This document shows positions 9,094 through 17,678 of a stretch of DNA of 64,000 bases, in pieces. Source of the DNA: SHVZ01 sp044223515 (GTDB lineage Bacteria > Pseudomonadota > Alphaproteobacteria > SHVZ01); NCBI GenBank assembly GCA_044223515.1, contig JBGALV010000001.1, positions 62,001-126,000 on the forward strand. Direction: 5' to 3'. Under the pieces are notes generated by a model. That model searched no databases. It was not told where the DNA came from and saw only the letters and a list, made by a program, of their open reading frames with translations. Every line of letters starts with the position of its first letter. Position 1 is the first letter of the stretch. Position numbers and translations under genes: made by a program.

Positions 9094-9366
9094 TCAGGAC
9101 TTCGTCTTCGTCTTCTTCGCCGCCGCTTTCGCCTTCTGCTGGTTCTCGATGCACTCCTTGTGCGCCTGGCTGTTCAGCATGAAGGAGAGGCAGGACTTGC
9201 CGGGCGCCTGCTTCTGCGTCGGCTGCGCCGACGGCTTGTAGGGCATGGTCGGCTTCACCGGCGTCGCCACGGTCGGGCTCTGCGCCACCGCCGCGCGCGG
9301 AAGAGCGGCAACGGAGAGCATGAGGATCGCGGCGGCGAGAAGCGTTGCCAGGGGGCGGGTCCGCAT
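9094..9366 (-). CDS. Small secreted lysine-rich protein of unknown function
   Basis: A 90-residue product starting MRTRPLATLL with a clear signal peptide and a likely cleavage after AAVAQ near residue 30. The mature part is rich in proline, lysine and alanine, ends in KAKAAAKKTKTKS, and contains two cysteines (KSCLSF and KECIE) that could form a disulphide. I recognise no family by name. The gene converges on era with a seven-base gap, and the start is divergent from mscL. Confidence 0.65.
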   Translation of the reverse strand: MRTRPLATLLAAAILMLSVAALPRAAVAQSPTVATPVKPTMPYKPSAQPTQKQAPGKSCLSFMLNSQAHKECIENQQKAKAAAKKTKTKS

Positions 9367-9454
9367 CTTCGTAGCCTTTCGTTTGACGCCCGGATCGAGC
9401 CCATCGACACTACTCCAACGCCGCCATGACCGACAGCCCGAGAGGAGACACGCC

Positions 9455-9919
9455 ATGATGCCTCAAATCCCCAAGAAAGCGCCTGCCTGGGTGAACGAGT
9501 TCAAGGCGTTCATCATGCGCGGCAACGTCGTCGACCTCGCCGTCGGCATCATCATCGGCGCCGCCTTCACCGGCATCGTCAACAGCCTGGTCAAGGACGT
9601 GTTCACGCCGCTGATCGGCCTTGCGACCGGCGGCGTCGACTTCACCAATGTCTTCATCACGCTGAAGGGGCCGACCGAGGCGACGCTCGAAGCCGCGCAG
9701 AAGGCCGGTGCGGTCACGATCAACGTCGGGCTGTTCCTCAACTCGGTGATCCAGTTCATGATCGTGGGCTTCGCGATCTTCTGGCTGGTCAAGGTGATCA
9801 GTCGCTTCAAGGCGAAGGAGGAGGCGAAGCCGGAGACCGAGAAGGCGCCGCCGCCCCGGAGCGAGGTCCTGCTCGAGGAGATCCGCGACGCGATCCGCGA
9901 GAAGTCGTCGACGCGCTAG
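9455..9919 (+). CDS. mscL: Large-conductance mechanosensitive channel
   Basis: MscL opens under membrane tension to release solutes during hypo-osmotic shock. The 154-residue protein has the N-terminal helix and TM1 (FIMRGNVVDLAVGIIIGAAF), a periplasmic loop, TM2 (about residues 80-105) and a charged C-terminal helix, all in normal order. A GAGGAG sequence lies upstream of the ATG at 9455; a second ATG follows directly. Its TAG stop shares a CTAG with the stop of the convergent histidine kinase. Confidence 0.95.
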   Translation: MMPQIPKKAPAWVNEFKAFIMRGNVVDLAVGIIIGAAFTGIVNSLVKDVFTPLIGLATGGVDFTNVFITLKGPTEATLEAAQKAGAVTINVGLFLNSVIQFMIVGFAIFWLVKVISRFKAKEEAKPETEKAPPPRSEVLLEEIRDAIREKSSTR

Positions 9920-12831
9920 GCCGGCGGCGCGGCGAGGACCTCGCGCACGCGGCGTGCGAGGTCGGGCGTGCGGTACGGCTTGCTCAAGAGCTGCACGCCC
10001 GGATCGATCCGGCCCTGGTGGACGATCGCGTCCGCCGTGTAGCCCGACGTGTAGAGGACCCGGACGCCCGGCCGGCGGCGGCGGATCTCCTCGGCGAGGT
10101 CTCGGCCGTTCATGCCCTTCGGCAGCACGACGTCGGTGAACAGCAGGTCGAAGTCGCCGATCGCGTCCAGCATGCCGAGCGCCTCGACGGCGTCCTGGGC
10201 TTCGTGGACGCGATACCCCAGGCGCCGGAGCGCGGTCGTCGCGAAGGTGCGGACGGCCTCGTCGTCCTCGACGACAAGGATCGTCTCGTGCCCGTCCGGG
10301 CTCGCCTGGACCGGTTCCGCGTCCTCCGCGAGACGCGCCTTCAGGTCGGCAGGCGGAAGATACATCTTGATCGTCGTGCCGAGCCCGACCTCGCTGTAGA
10401 TCTTGATGTGGCCTTCCGACTGCTTGATGAAGCCGAAGACCATGCTTAGGCCGAGGCCCGAGCCTTTGCCGACCTCCTTGGTGGTGAAGAACGGCTCGAA
10501 CACCCGGCGCTGGACCTCGGGCGTCATGCCGGTGCCGGTGTCGGTCACGGCCAGCACCACGTAGCTGCCCGGTCTTAAGTCGCCGCCTTCGCGCCGCACG
10601 TAGTCGGGGTCGAGGATGGCGGTCGCGGTCTCGATCGTCAGCTTGCCGCCTTCCGGCATGGCGTCGCGCGAATTGATGACCAGGTTGAGCAGAGCGCTTT
10701 CGAGCTGGGCCGCATCCGCCAGGACCGGCGGTAGCTCGCGTCCGAGCGACACGACGATGTCGATATCCTCGCCCAGCGTACGTCGGAGAAGACCCTCCAT
10801 GCCCGTGACGAGGGCGTTGATGTCGATACCCTTCGGCTGAAGCGGCTGCTGTCGCGCGAAGGCGAGCATGCGGTGGGTGAGGGCGGCACCGCGCAGGGCC
10901 GCCTCCTCGATCATGCGGGCGAGGGTCTTGTCTCCGGGGGCCTCGACGCTGTCGACGAGCATGGCCGAGTTGCCGAGAATTACCGTTAGCAGATTGTTGA
11001 AGTCGTGCGCCATGCCGCCGGTCAGCTGGCCGATCGCCTCCATGCGTTGCGCCTGCTGCAGTGCGATCTCGGTCTGTCGGCGCTCGGTGATGTCCTGGCA
11101 CATGGCGAGCACGCCCTGGAAAGAGCCGTCCGGCCCCATCAGCGGCGTGTTGATCCACTCGCAGGTAATCTTGCGCCCATCCCTCGTGTTGTTCTGGGCG
11201 ATCGACGGCGGCACGAACTCACCTCTTCGCAGCCTTTCATGCAGAGCCTCGATGATCTTCCGCTCGGTATTGATGAATCCGGTCTCGAAAGGCGTCGTGC
11301 CTTTCACGTCGTCGAAGGTGCAGCCGAAAATCCGCTCGGCGGCCGGGTTCATGTAGGTCGTGCGGAGATCGGCGTCGGCGACGATGCAGCCGATCGGCAT
11401 GCGGTTGAGGATGGTCTCCAGTCTCTCGCGGGCCTCGCGCTCCCTGCCGACGGCGTCCGCCAGCGCCATCTGGCTGCGCTTGGCATCGGTGATGTCGAGC
11501 AGCATGAAGACGCGGCCGCCGTCGGAGGTCCGCCGCGCGATCGAGCGGAACCAGCGGCCGTCGGACGTCTCGTATTCGGTGTCGACCGCGTCCTTCTCGA
11601 AAGCGCTCGTGCGTTCGGCGATCCAGGCTGCCGCTCGCTTCTCCTCGATCGAGCCCAGGCTGGTCGCTCTCCGGAGTAGGTCCTCGAACCGCGCGCCGCG
11701 CACATAGTAGGGCGCGATTTCAGGAAACAGCTTGGCGTTCAGCTTGTTGGTCGTGACCAGGCGGTGGTCGGCATCGTAGAGGACGAAGCCGGCAGGAAGC
11801 GCCTCGATGGCATCCGCCAGGCGGATATCCGCGCGCGCGGCCGCGGCTTCGCTCGCCAGCCGCAGTCGTCCGGCATGCTTCAGGCCCCAGAGCAGGCCGC
11901 CGATCGCGATGGCCAGGGCGGCGGCGACGATGCCGTAGGGGATGGTCGTTTTGGCCCATGAGGTGAGCAGGTTCTTCCTGTCGACGGCAACGGAGACGAT
12001 GAACGGCGTGCCCGGAACCGCGTGATAGCTGATGATCCTGTCCGGCACGCCGGGGGTTGGAACGAAGGTCAGGGTTCCTAGCTGGCTGCCCGTTCGGACG
12101 GCCTCTTCGATCTGGGTGCTGCGCCCGTTGCCGCCGATCAAATCCGCCTCGAACGGGTGGCGCGCGACGATCGCGCCGTCGCGGTGACGCAGGGCCACGA
12201 CGCTGCCGGAACCGGTATCCAGGCTCGCATAGAACCGCGTGAAGTAGTCCACCGACACCGAAGCGCCGACGATACCGCGGAACGACCCGTCCGGGCCGTT
12301 GATCCGCCGGGCCGCCGCGACCACCCACCCGCGGTTCGAGCGGCTGTCGAACGGAGTGGAGATGTAGAGACCGTTGGCCGGGCGATCCTTGTGAACCACG
12401 AAGTAGGCGCGATCGGAGACGTCCAGCCGCTCGGGCGTACGCAACGCGTCGCCGCGGATGACGCCGTCAGGACCGACCACGAAGAGGTTCAGGATCTCGG
12501 CCGTCGGATCTTTCTGGCGCGTGAGGAAGGCGGCCATCTCTTCGGCGTTCTTCGGTCCGGCGCCGGCGGCTTCCAGCACCAGCAGCGCCCGTGCCGTCCA
12601 CTCGAGCGTGATGTCGACCGCATGCGTGGTCCGGGACGCATGCTCCTTGAGGACGAGCGCCAGGTTGCGGGTGTCGCGTTCGGTGTTTTCGACCTCGTCC
12701 TGGTAGGAGAGCCAGGCGGTCGCGGCAAAGCCGAGCAGGAGAACCAGTCCGACGGCCACGCCGAGGACCAGCGCGGGCCTTCCCGGCGCCGCAGAGCGCG
12801 ACCGGCCGGATCCTACCGGCAGGGCTGCCAA
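9916..12831 (-). CDS. Hybrid sensor histidine kinase (PDC-PAS-PAS-HisKA-HATPase-REC)
   Basis: A 971-residue membrane kinase. It has TM1 (about 22-42), a periplasmic PDC/dCache sensor (about 45-290, including TFVPTPGVPDRIISYHAV), TM2 (about 300-320), two PAS domains, a phospho-acceptor helix with GMAHDFNNLLTVILGN, an ATPase domain with NLVINSRDAMPEGG, DTGTGM and GKGSGLGLSMVFGF, and a C-terminal receiver with VVEDDEAVRTF and the phospho-aspartate in LLFTDVVLPKGMNG. The HDFNNLL phospho-site is typical of this hybrid group. The start is a TTG with no good ribosome site; the frame is open only a little further upstream and holds no ATG, so the exact start is uncertain. Confidence 0.9.
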   Translation of the reverse strand: MAALPVGSGRSRSAAPGRPALVLGVAVGLVLLLGFAATAWLSYQDEVENTERDTRNLALVLKEHASRTTHAVDITLEWTARALLVLEAAGAGPKNAEEMAAFLTRQKDPTAEILNLFVVGPDGVIRGDALRTPERLDVSDRAYFVVHKDRPANGLYISTPFDSRSNRGWVVAAARRINGPDGSFRGIVGASVSVDYFTRFYASLDTGSGSVVALRHRDGAIVARHPFEADLIGGNGRSTQIEEAVRTGSQLGTLTFVPTPGVPDRIISYHAVPGTPFIVSVAVDRKNLLTSWAKTTIPYGIVAAALAIAIGGLLWGLKHAGRLRLASEAAAARADIRLADAIEALPAGFVLYDADHRLVTTNKLNAKLFPEIAPYYVRGARFEDLLRRATSLGSIEEKRAAAWIAERTSAFEKDAVDTEYETSDGRWFRSIARRTSDGGRVFMLLDITDAKRSQMALADAVGREREARERLETILNRMPIGCIVADADLRTTYMNPAAERIFGCTFDDVKGTTPFETGFINTERKIIEALHERLRRGEFVPPSIAQNNTRDGRKITCEWINTPLMGPDGSFQGVLAMCQDITERRQTEIALQQAQRMEAIGQLTGGMAHDFNNLLTVILGNSAMLVDSVEAPGDKTLARMIEEAALRGAALTHRMLAFARQQPLQPKGIDINALVTGMEGLLRRTLGEDIDIVVSLGRELPPVLADAAQLESALLNLVINSRDAMPEGGKLTIETATAILDPDYVRREGGDLRPGSYVVLAVTDTGTGMTPEVQRRVFEPFFTTKEVGKGSGLGLSMVFGFIKQSEGHIKIYSEVGLGTTIKMYLPPADLKARLAEDAEPVQASPDGHETILVVEDDEAVRTFATTALRRLGYRVHEAQDAVEALGMLDAIGDFDLLFTDVVLPKGMNGRDLAEEIRRRRPGVRVLYTSGYTADAIVHQGRIDPGVQLLSKPYRTPDLARRVREVLAAPPA

Positions 12832-13056
12832 GTGGTTTGACCCGTTGCGGTACCCGGGCCGTTCCTGTCGACGTCGGTTTTCACGACCTCAAGAACTCTC
12901 AAGGCCTCCCCCGGAGATCCTTCTCGACGCCATAGTAGCTCGGGTGCCGAGCCGAGCGCACTACGGTTGCGCCGGCGCGGAGGCCTACCTGCGGATCGAC
13001 GAAGTGTTTTGGCCCATGCTAGACACCCCTGCCTCCCAACCAGACCGAGCAAAGCC

Positions 13057-14223
13057 GTGAAACCCGCCAATTCGGTGATGTCCAGCTACGGGACGACCGT
13101 GTTCGAGGTCATGTCCCGCCTCGCCATGGAGCATGGCTCGATCAACCTCGGCCAAGGGTTTCCGGACGGAAACGGGCATCCCGAGGTGGTCAAGGCCGCA
13201 CAGGCTTTCCTCGACGACCGGCCGAACCAGTACCCGCCGATGATGGGCGTGCCGGAGCTGCGCCAGGCCGTCGCGCGCCACGACAAGCGCTTCCATGGTC
13301 TCGACGTCGACTGGCAGTCCGAGGTGATCGTGACCTCTGGCGCCACCGAGGCGCTGGCGGCGTGTCTCTTCGGCCTGATCGAGCCCGGCGACGAGGTCGT
13401 GCTGTTCGAGCCGCTCTACGACTCCTACCTGCCGATCGTGCGCCGCGCCGGCGGCATCCCGAAGCTGGTGCGGATCTCTCCGCCCGAATGGAAGCTCGAC
13501 GAGAAGGCGCTCCGCGCTGCGTTCTCCGACCGCACCAAGCTCGTGCTGCTCAACAACCCGCTGAACCCCGCCGCCAAGGTCTTTACCCGTGCCGAGCTCC
13601 AGCTGATCGCCGACCTGGTGCTCAAGCACGACGCGGTCGCGGTCTGCGACGAGGTCTACGAGCACATCGCCTTCTCCGACGCGCCGCCGTTCATTCCGCT
13701 GATCTCGCTGCCGGGCATGCGCGAGCGGTGCCTCCGGATCGGCTCGGCCGGCAAGACCTTCTCGCTGACCGGCTGGAAGGTGGGATACGTCACCGCGGCG
13801 CCCGAGCTCCTGCGCGCCGTCACCAAGACGCATCAGTTCCTGGTCTTCACCACGCCGCCGAATCTGCAGCGGGCAGTCGCGGCCGGGCTCGACCTCGGCG
13901 ACGAGTACTATCGCGACCTGGTCGGCGACATGCAGGCCAAGCGCGACCGCTTCGCCAAGGGACTCGCGGAGATAGGATTCGGCGTGCTGCCGAGCCAGGG
14001 GACGTATTTCATCACCGCCGACTTCCGGCCGCTCGGATTCAACGGTACCGACGAGGATTTCTGCCGCCACATCACAGTCGAGGCCAAGGTGACGGCGGTT
14101 CCGGTCAGCGCTTTCTTTACCCCGGGGGAACCCCCGCGAGACTTCGCCCGTTTTTGCTTTTGCAAGAAGGACGAAGTCTTAGACGCCGCCCTCGAAAGAT
14201 TACTGAAACACTTCAAGGGTTAG
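13057..14223 (+). CDS. PLP-dependent aminotransferase (class I/II, kynurenine/methionine type)
   Basis: A 388-residue aminotransferase distinct from the one at 310-1479. It has INLGQGFPDG, TSGATEALAACLFGLIEPGDEV, NNPLNPAAK, CDEVYEHIAF and the Schiff-base lysine in SAGKTFSLTGWKVGY. The sequence resembles methionine/kynurenine aminotransferases, often annotated as ybdL-like. GTG at 13057 gives VKPANSVMSSYGTT, matching the usual family start; ATG at 13078 is an alternative. It stands alone, divergent from the hybrid kinase, so the substrate is not fixed by context. Confidence 0.87.
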   Translation: MKPANSVMSSYGTTVFEVMSRLAMEHGSINLGQGFPDGNGHPEVVKAAQAFLDDRPNQYPPMMGVPELRQAVARHDKRFHGLDVDWQSEVIVTSGATEALAACLFGLIEPGDEVVLFEPLYDSYLPIVRRAGGIPKLVRISPPEWKLDEKALRAAFSDRTKLVLLNNPLNPAAKVFTRAELQLIADLVLKHDAVAVCDEVYEHIAFSDAPPFIPLISLPGMRERCLRIGSAGKTFSLTGWKVGYVTAAPELLRAVTKTHQFLVFTTPPNLQRAVAAGLDLGDEYYRDLVGDMQAKRDRFAKGLAEIGFGVLPSQGTYFITADFRPLGFNGTDEDFCRHITVEAKVTAVPVSAFFTPGEPPRDFARFCFCKKDEVLDAALERLLKHFKG

Positions 14224-14267
14224 CAATCACAAGTGACGGGTTGCGCCCCCCCACTTGAGACGCCAAT

Positions 14268-14591
14268 ATGCCGCCCGACATGCAGCTCGATAAGACCACA
14301 GTCAAAGCGGTCGAGATCCTCGCGGACTCGACGGCGCGCGTCGTCGGCACCGGATCGATCGTCTACCTGAAGCTCACCCGGGTGGTCAGCGTCGGCTCGC
14401 CCCAGGCGCTGGATTCCGCCCGCACCGAATTCGACAAGCTGCCGCCCGACAGGCGCCAGTCGATCCGGGTTGACGCGGTGACCCAGGCGCAGAAGCTGAA
14501 CGCCAACAAGAACACGGTCGCCGCGATCGAGGCGATGTTCAAGCCGTTGGCCCCGATGGACGGCAAGGTTCCGCGTCTCGTCGTCCGCTAG
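14268..14591 (+). CDS. Hypothetical protein, 107 residues
   Basis: The product begins MPPDMQLDKTTVKAVEILA, lacks signal peptide and membrane segments, and is about half charged residues in alternating hydrophobic blocks, consistent with a small soluble alpha/beta protein. I recognise no family. A second ATG four codons in (14280) is possible. It lies 44 bases after the aminotransferase and 39 bases before the phosphotriesterase-like gene on the same strand, so the three may be cotranscribed. Confidence 0.6.
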   Translation: MPPDMQLDKTTVKAVEILADSTARVVGTGSIVYLKLTRVVSVGSPQALDSARTEFDKLPPDRRQSIRVDAVTQAQKLNANKNTVAAIEAMFKPLAPMDGKVPRLVVR

Positions 14592-14630
14592 CCTTCGTCG
14601 TTCCGCTACGTCGCCGCAGGGGAGGGAGCG

Positions 14631-15686
14631 ATGGCCCGTACACGGCTTTCGCGCAGCGATCTCACGGGCAAGGTCCAGACCGTCCGCGGCCTGATCGACC
14701 CAAGCGAGCTCGGCCAGACCCTGATGCATGAGCACGTGCTCTGGGACCTCCGCACCCCCGAGATCAGGGCCAAGAACGACCTCGGCCCGGAGCTCACCTT
14801 CAAGAACATCTTCGGCATGAACTACGGCGAGACCTATTCGCCGAGGAACATGCTGTTCGACGACGTCGCGATCGCCATCGACGAGCTGCAGATGATGCGC
14901 GACGTCGGCGGACAGACCGTGGTCGAGCTGACCTGCGGCGGCATCCGCCCGGATCCCAAGGGTCTGGCGCAGGTGTCGGAAGGCACCAGCGTCAACATCG
15001 TCATGGGCTGCGGCTACTACGTCGAGGAATACCAGGACCCGAAGAACCGCGAGCGCAGTCCCGACGACTTCGCCGCCGAGATGGCGGGACAGGTGCTGGA
15101 AGGCGCCTGGGGCACCAACGTGCGATCCGGGATCATCGGCGAGATCGGAACCACCACGCCGTGGGGCGAGCTCGAGCGGACGGTGCTCAAGGGCGCGATC
15201 CTGGCCCAGCAGGAGACCGGCGCCTGCCTCAACATCCATCCCGGACGTAACGACGACCTGCCGCAGGAGATCGCCGAGTTCGTCGCCGCGAACGGCGGCG
15301 ACACCTCGCGCACGGTCATCAGCCATATCGACCGGACGATCTTCGACGAGGACCGGCTGCTCCGCCTCGCCGACATCGGGGTCACCGTCGAGTTCGACCT
15401 GTTCGGGCTGGAGCAGGCCTTCTACAAGCTGAACACCAACATCGACCTGCCGAACGACGCGGTCCGCCTCGAGCTTCTCAGGACCCTGATCGACGCCGGC
15501 CATCTCGAGCGCATCGTGATCAGCCACGACATCTGCTTCCGCACCCGCCTGGTCAATTTCGGCGGCCACGGCTATGGGCACATCTTTCGCAACGTCGTGC
15601 CGATGATGAAGCGGCGCGAGTACAGCGACGCCGAGATCCAGACGATCCTGGTCGAGAACCCGAAGCGGCTTCTCACCTTCGCCTGA
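14631..15686 (+). CDS. Phosphotriesterase-family metal-dependent hydrolase
   Basis: A 351-residue TIM-barrel amidohydrolase of the phosphotriesterase group (parathion hydrolase-related, PHP). Expected metal ligands are visible: the HxH pair as H33/H35 in LMHEHV, a glutamate at about 171 in GIIGEIGTT where true phosphotriesterases have a carboxylated lysine, histidines in CLNIHPGR and VISHIDRT, and an aspartate in VISHDICFRT. The glutamate bridge places it with the lactonase/PHP branch rather than with organophosphate-degrading enzymes. The natural substrate is unknown; lactones or phosphorylated sugar lactones are plausible for this branch. Confidence 0.85.
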   Translation: MARTRLSRSDLTGKVQTVRGLIDPSELGQTLMHEHVLWDLRTPEIRAKNDLGPELTFKNIFGMNYGETYSPRNMLFDDVAIAIDELQMMRDVGGQTVVELTCGGIRPDPKGLAQVSEGTSVNIVMGCGYYVEEYQDPKNRERSPDDFAAEMAGQVLEGAWGTNVRSGIIGEIGTTTPWGELERTVLKGAILAQQETGACLNIHPGRNDDLPQEIAEFVAANGGDTSRTVISHIDRTIFDEDRLLRLADIGVTVEFDLFGLEQAFYKLNTNIDLPNDAVRLELLRTLIDAGHLERIVISHDICFRTRLVNFGGHGYGHIFRNVVPMMKRREYSDAEIQTILVENPKRLLTFA

Positions 15687-16023
15687 GGGCGAGTCGCGTC
15701 CGGAAAAGGGCGATCAGAGGGAATTCCCTCAAAAGCGACTAAAAGTAGTGTTCGAAAAATTCGCGCTTTCCGGCCTTTTCGGCTGGAACCCGATGCGACC
15801 TTAAGTATTTGGATACCGCGACACCGCTCTTATTGCTGGTTACCGCATGTTCCTCTTAGAATTAACCTTGTTTGTGGCTGTAACTCACCTGTTTGGCGAC
15901 GTTCGCTGGCTGGGCGACCTGAAGCGCGCGTCGTGCTCCGATCTTTCCTGGAAATTTCCATGAGCCTTGCGGCCGCGCGGCGTGCCGCTCTGGCTTGTAA
16001 CTTCAGCGTGTGCAGGAGGCCGG
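15687..16023. other. Intergenic region upstream of the rsb operon
   Basis: A 337-base stretch without a supported gene, less GC-rich than its surroundings. It contains a perfect 14-base palindrome GAGGGAATTCCCTC at 15717-15730 and several AT-rich patches around 15730-15880 that could hold the promoter of the rsb operon. GGAGG just before 16024 is the ribosome site of the first rsb gene. No convincing sigma consensus pair was found. Confidence 0.5.
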
Positions 16024-16905
16024 ATGGCTGAGCGATCGAAGAACCTGGATGACGTGATCCGGTCGAACCGGAACGGCATCCTCGAAGACTGGCTGCGCCA
16101 GCAGACGGCTCAGACCAAGGTCTCGGACGTTGTCAGTGCGGCGGATCTTCGCGACGAATCCAGCCGCTTCCTCGAGGCCTTCACCGCTGGTCTCGCCGCC
16201 AATCAGAGCGAACTCGCCGGCGGTGCGTGGAGCGAGGCGCGCGCCCTGATCGGCTATCTGTCGCGCTCTCGCGCCAAGGTCGGGCTCACGCCGTCGGAAA
16301 CCGCGACCTTCGTCTTCTCGCTTAAGCAGGCTCTGTTCGACCGCCTGGTCGCCGTATCCAAGGACCCGGGCAGGCTCGCCGCCGATCTCTGGGTCGTCAG
16401 CCTGCTCCTCGACAAGCTCGGCCTCTACTCGGTCGAAGTGTTCATGGAGAGCCGGGAGGAGATGATCCGGCGCCAGCAGCAGGATCTGCTGGAGCTTTCT
16501 ACGCCGGTGGTCAAGCTCTGGGACCGCGTGCTGGCGCTGCCGGTCATCGGCACGCTCGACAGCGCCCGTACCCAGTCGGTGATGGAGGCGCTGCTGCAGG
16601 CGATCGTCGACGAGGGCGCGGAGATCGCGATCATCGACATCACCGGCGTGCCGACGGTCGACACGCTGGTCGCTCAGCATCTTCTGAAGACCGTATCGGC
16701 CGCCCGCCTGATGGGCGCGGATTGCATCATCAGCGGCATCCGCCCGCAGATCGCCCAGACCATCGTGCATCTCGGCGTTTCGCTCGACGTGGCGACCAAG
16801 GCGACGATGCGCGATGCCTTCGCGCTGGCGCTTCGCCGGATCGGCATGTCGGTGACGACGAGAAAGGCGCAACCGAGGAACGAAGCCGCTGACGCCAATG
16901 GATAG
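16024..16905 (+). CDS. rsbR: RsbR-type stressosome protein (RsbRD_N + STAS)
   Basis: A 293-residue stressosome scaffold/sensor. Residues about 10-155 form an all-helical RsbRD-type N-terminal domain (LLDKLGLYSVEVF, MESREEMIRRQQQDLL at its end). The STAS domain runs from about 160 to 275, starting TPVVKLWDRVLALPVIGTLD. T214, in PTVDTLVAQ, sits at the position of the phospho-threonine of Bacillus RsbR. In the known system RsbR and RsbS form a large complex that holds the kinase RsbT until stress triggers phosphorylation. The ATG has GGAGG just upstream. It overlaps rsbS by eight bases and leads the operon. Confidence 0.9.
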   Translation: MAERSKNLDDVIRSNRNGILEDWLRQQTAQTKVSDVVSAADLRDESSRFLEAFTAGLAANQSELAGGAWSEARALIGYLSRSRAKVGLTPSETATFVFSLKQALFDRLVAVSKDPGRLAADLWVVSLLLDKLGLYSVEVFMESREEMIRRQQQDLLELSTPVVKLWDRVLALPVIGTLDSARTQSVMEALLQAIVDEGAEIAIIDITGVPTVDTLVAQHLLKTVSAARLMGADCIISGIRPQIAQTIVHLGVSLDVATKATMRDAFALALRRIGMSVTTRKAQPRNEAADANG

Positions 16906-17293
16906 GATCCCTATCCTCAAGTTCGGCCGTTCGCTGCTGGTCACCATCCAGGTCGACATGCACGACCAGCTGGCGATGACGCTGCAGGACGATCTGACCT
17001 CGCGCCTGGTGAAGGAAAGGGCGCGCGGCGTCCTGATCGACATCTCGGCGCTCGAGATCGTCGACTCGTTCATGGGGCGCGTGCTGAACAACATCGCCGC
17101 CATGGCGAAGATCCTGGACGCGGTCACCGTCGTCGTCGGCATGCGTCCGGCGGTCGCGATCACGCTGGTCGAGCTTGGGCTCGACCTCCCGGGCGTCAAG
17201 ACCGCGCTCAACGTCGAGCGCGGCATGGACCTGATCCGGGCCAGCATCGAGGAAGAATACTCGGCCGCCGATGTCGACATCGACTCCGACTGA
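16898..17293 (+). CDS. rsbS: RsbS-type single STAS-domain stressosome protein
   Basis: A 131-residue protein that is essentially one STAS domain. IDISALEIVDSFMGR places S57 at the conserved phospho-serine of RsbS, the residue RsbT modifies to release itself from the stressosome. The family core GVLIDIS, VVVGMRPAVAITLVELGL is intact. Its start lies inside the end of rsbR and its end overlaps rsbT by 23 bases, so the three are translationally coupled and probably made in fixed ratio. Confidence 0.92.
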   Translation: MDRIPILKFGRSLLVTIQVDMHDQLAMTLQDDLTSRLVKERARGVLIDISALEIVDSFMGRVLNNIAAMAKILDAVTVVVGMRPAVAITLVELGLDLPGVKTALNVERGMDLIRASIEEEYSAADVDIDSD

Positions 17294-17678
17294 GCGCGTC
17301 GAGATCCGGACGCCCGAGGACATCGTCCGCGTCCGGCAGCTCGTGCGCACCCGGGCACAGGCCGCGGGCCTGACGATCGTCGACCAGACCAAGGTCATCA
17401 CGGCGGCCAGCGAGATCGCGCGCAATACGCTCGACTACGGTGGCGGTGGCGACGTCGAGATCGAGATGGTGGCCGAGCCGAAGAAGAATGGTGTCCGGCT
17501 GACGTTCCGCGATCAGGGGCCGGGAATCCCGGATATCGAGCAGGCGTTGCGCGACAACTTCACCACCGGCGGTGGCCTGGGACTGGGGCTCGGCGGCGCC
17601 AAGCGGCTGGTCAACGAGTTCAGGATCGAGAGCAAGGTAGGGGCCGGCACGACGATCATGCTGGCGCGATGGAAATAG
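17271..17678 (+). CDS. rsbT: RsbT-type switch serine kinase
   Basis: A 135-residue GHKL-fold protein kinase. It keeps the N-box (N52 in ASEIARNTLDYGGGG), the G1 motif DQGPGI (D81) and the G2 lid GGGLGLGLGGAKRLVNEF. In Bacillus RsbT phosphorylates RsbR and RsbS, leaves the complex, and activates the phosphatase RsbU; here no RsbU is encoded nearby, so the released kinase probably acts on another output, most simply the kinases downstream in this operon. It overlaps the next gene by ten bases. Confidence 0.92.
   Translation: MSTSTPTERVEIRTPEDIVRVRQLVRTRAQAAGLTIVDQTKVITAASEIARNTLDYGGGGDVEIEMVAEPKKNGVRLTFRDQGPGIPDIEQALRDNFTTGGGLGLGLGGAKRLVNEFRIESKVGAGTTIMLARWK

Noticed and set aside
15717..15730. 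Palindrome GAGGGAATTCCCTC as a definite operator
   Set aside because: It is a perfect palindrome but has no loop, no second copy and sits just after a stop codon; it is noted only as part of the intergenic region.
15785..15815. EcfG-type stress sigma promoter upstream of the rsb operon
   Set aside because: GGAAC is present at 15785, but no CGTT lies 16-17 bases downstream.
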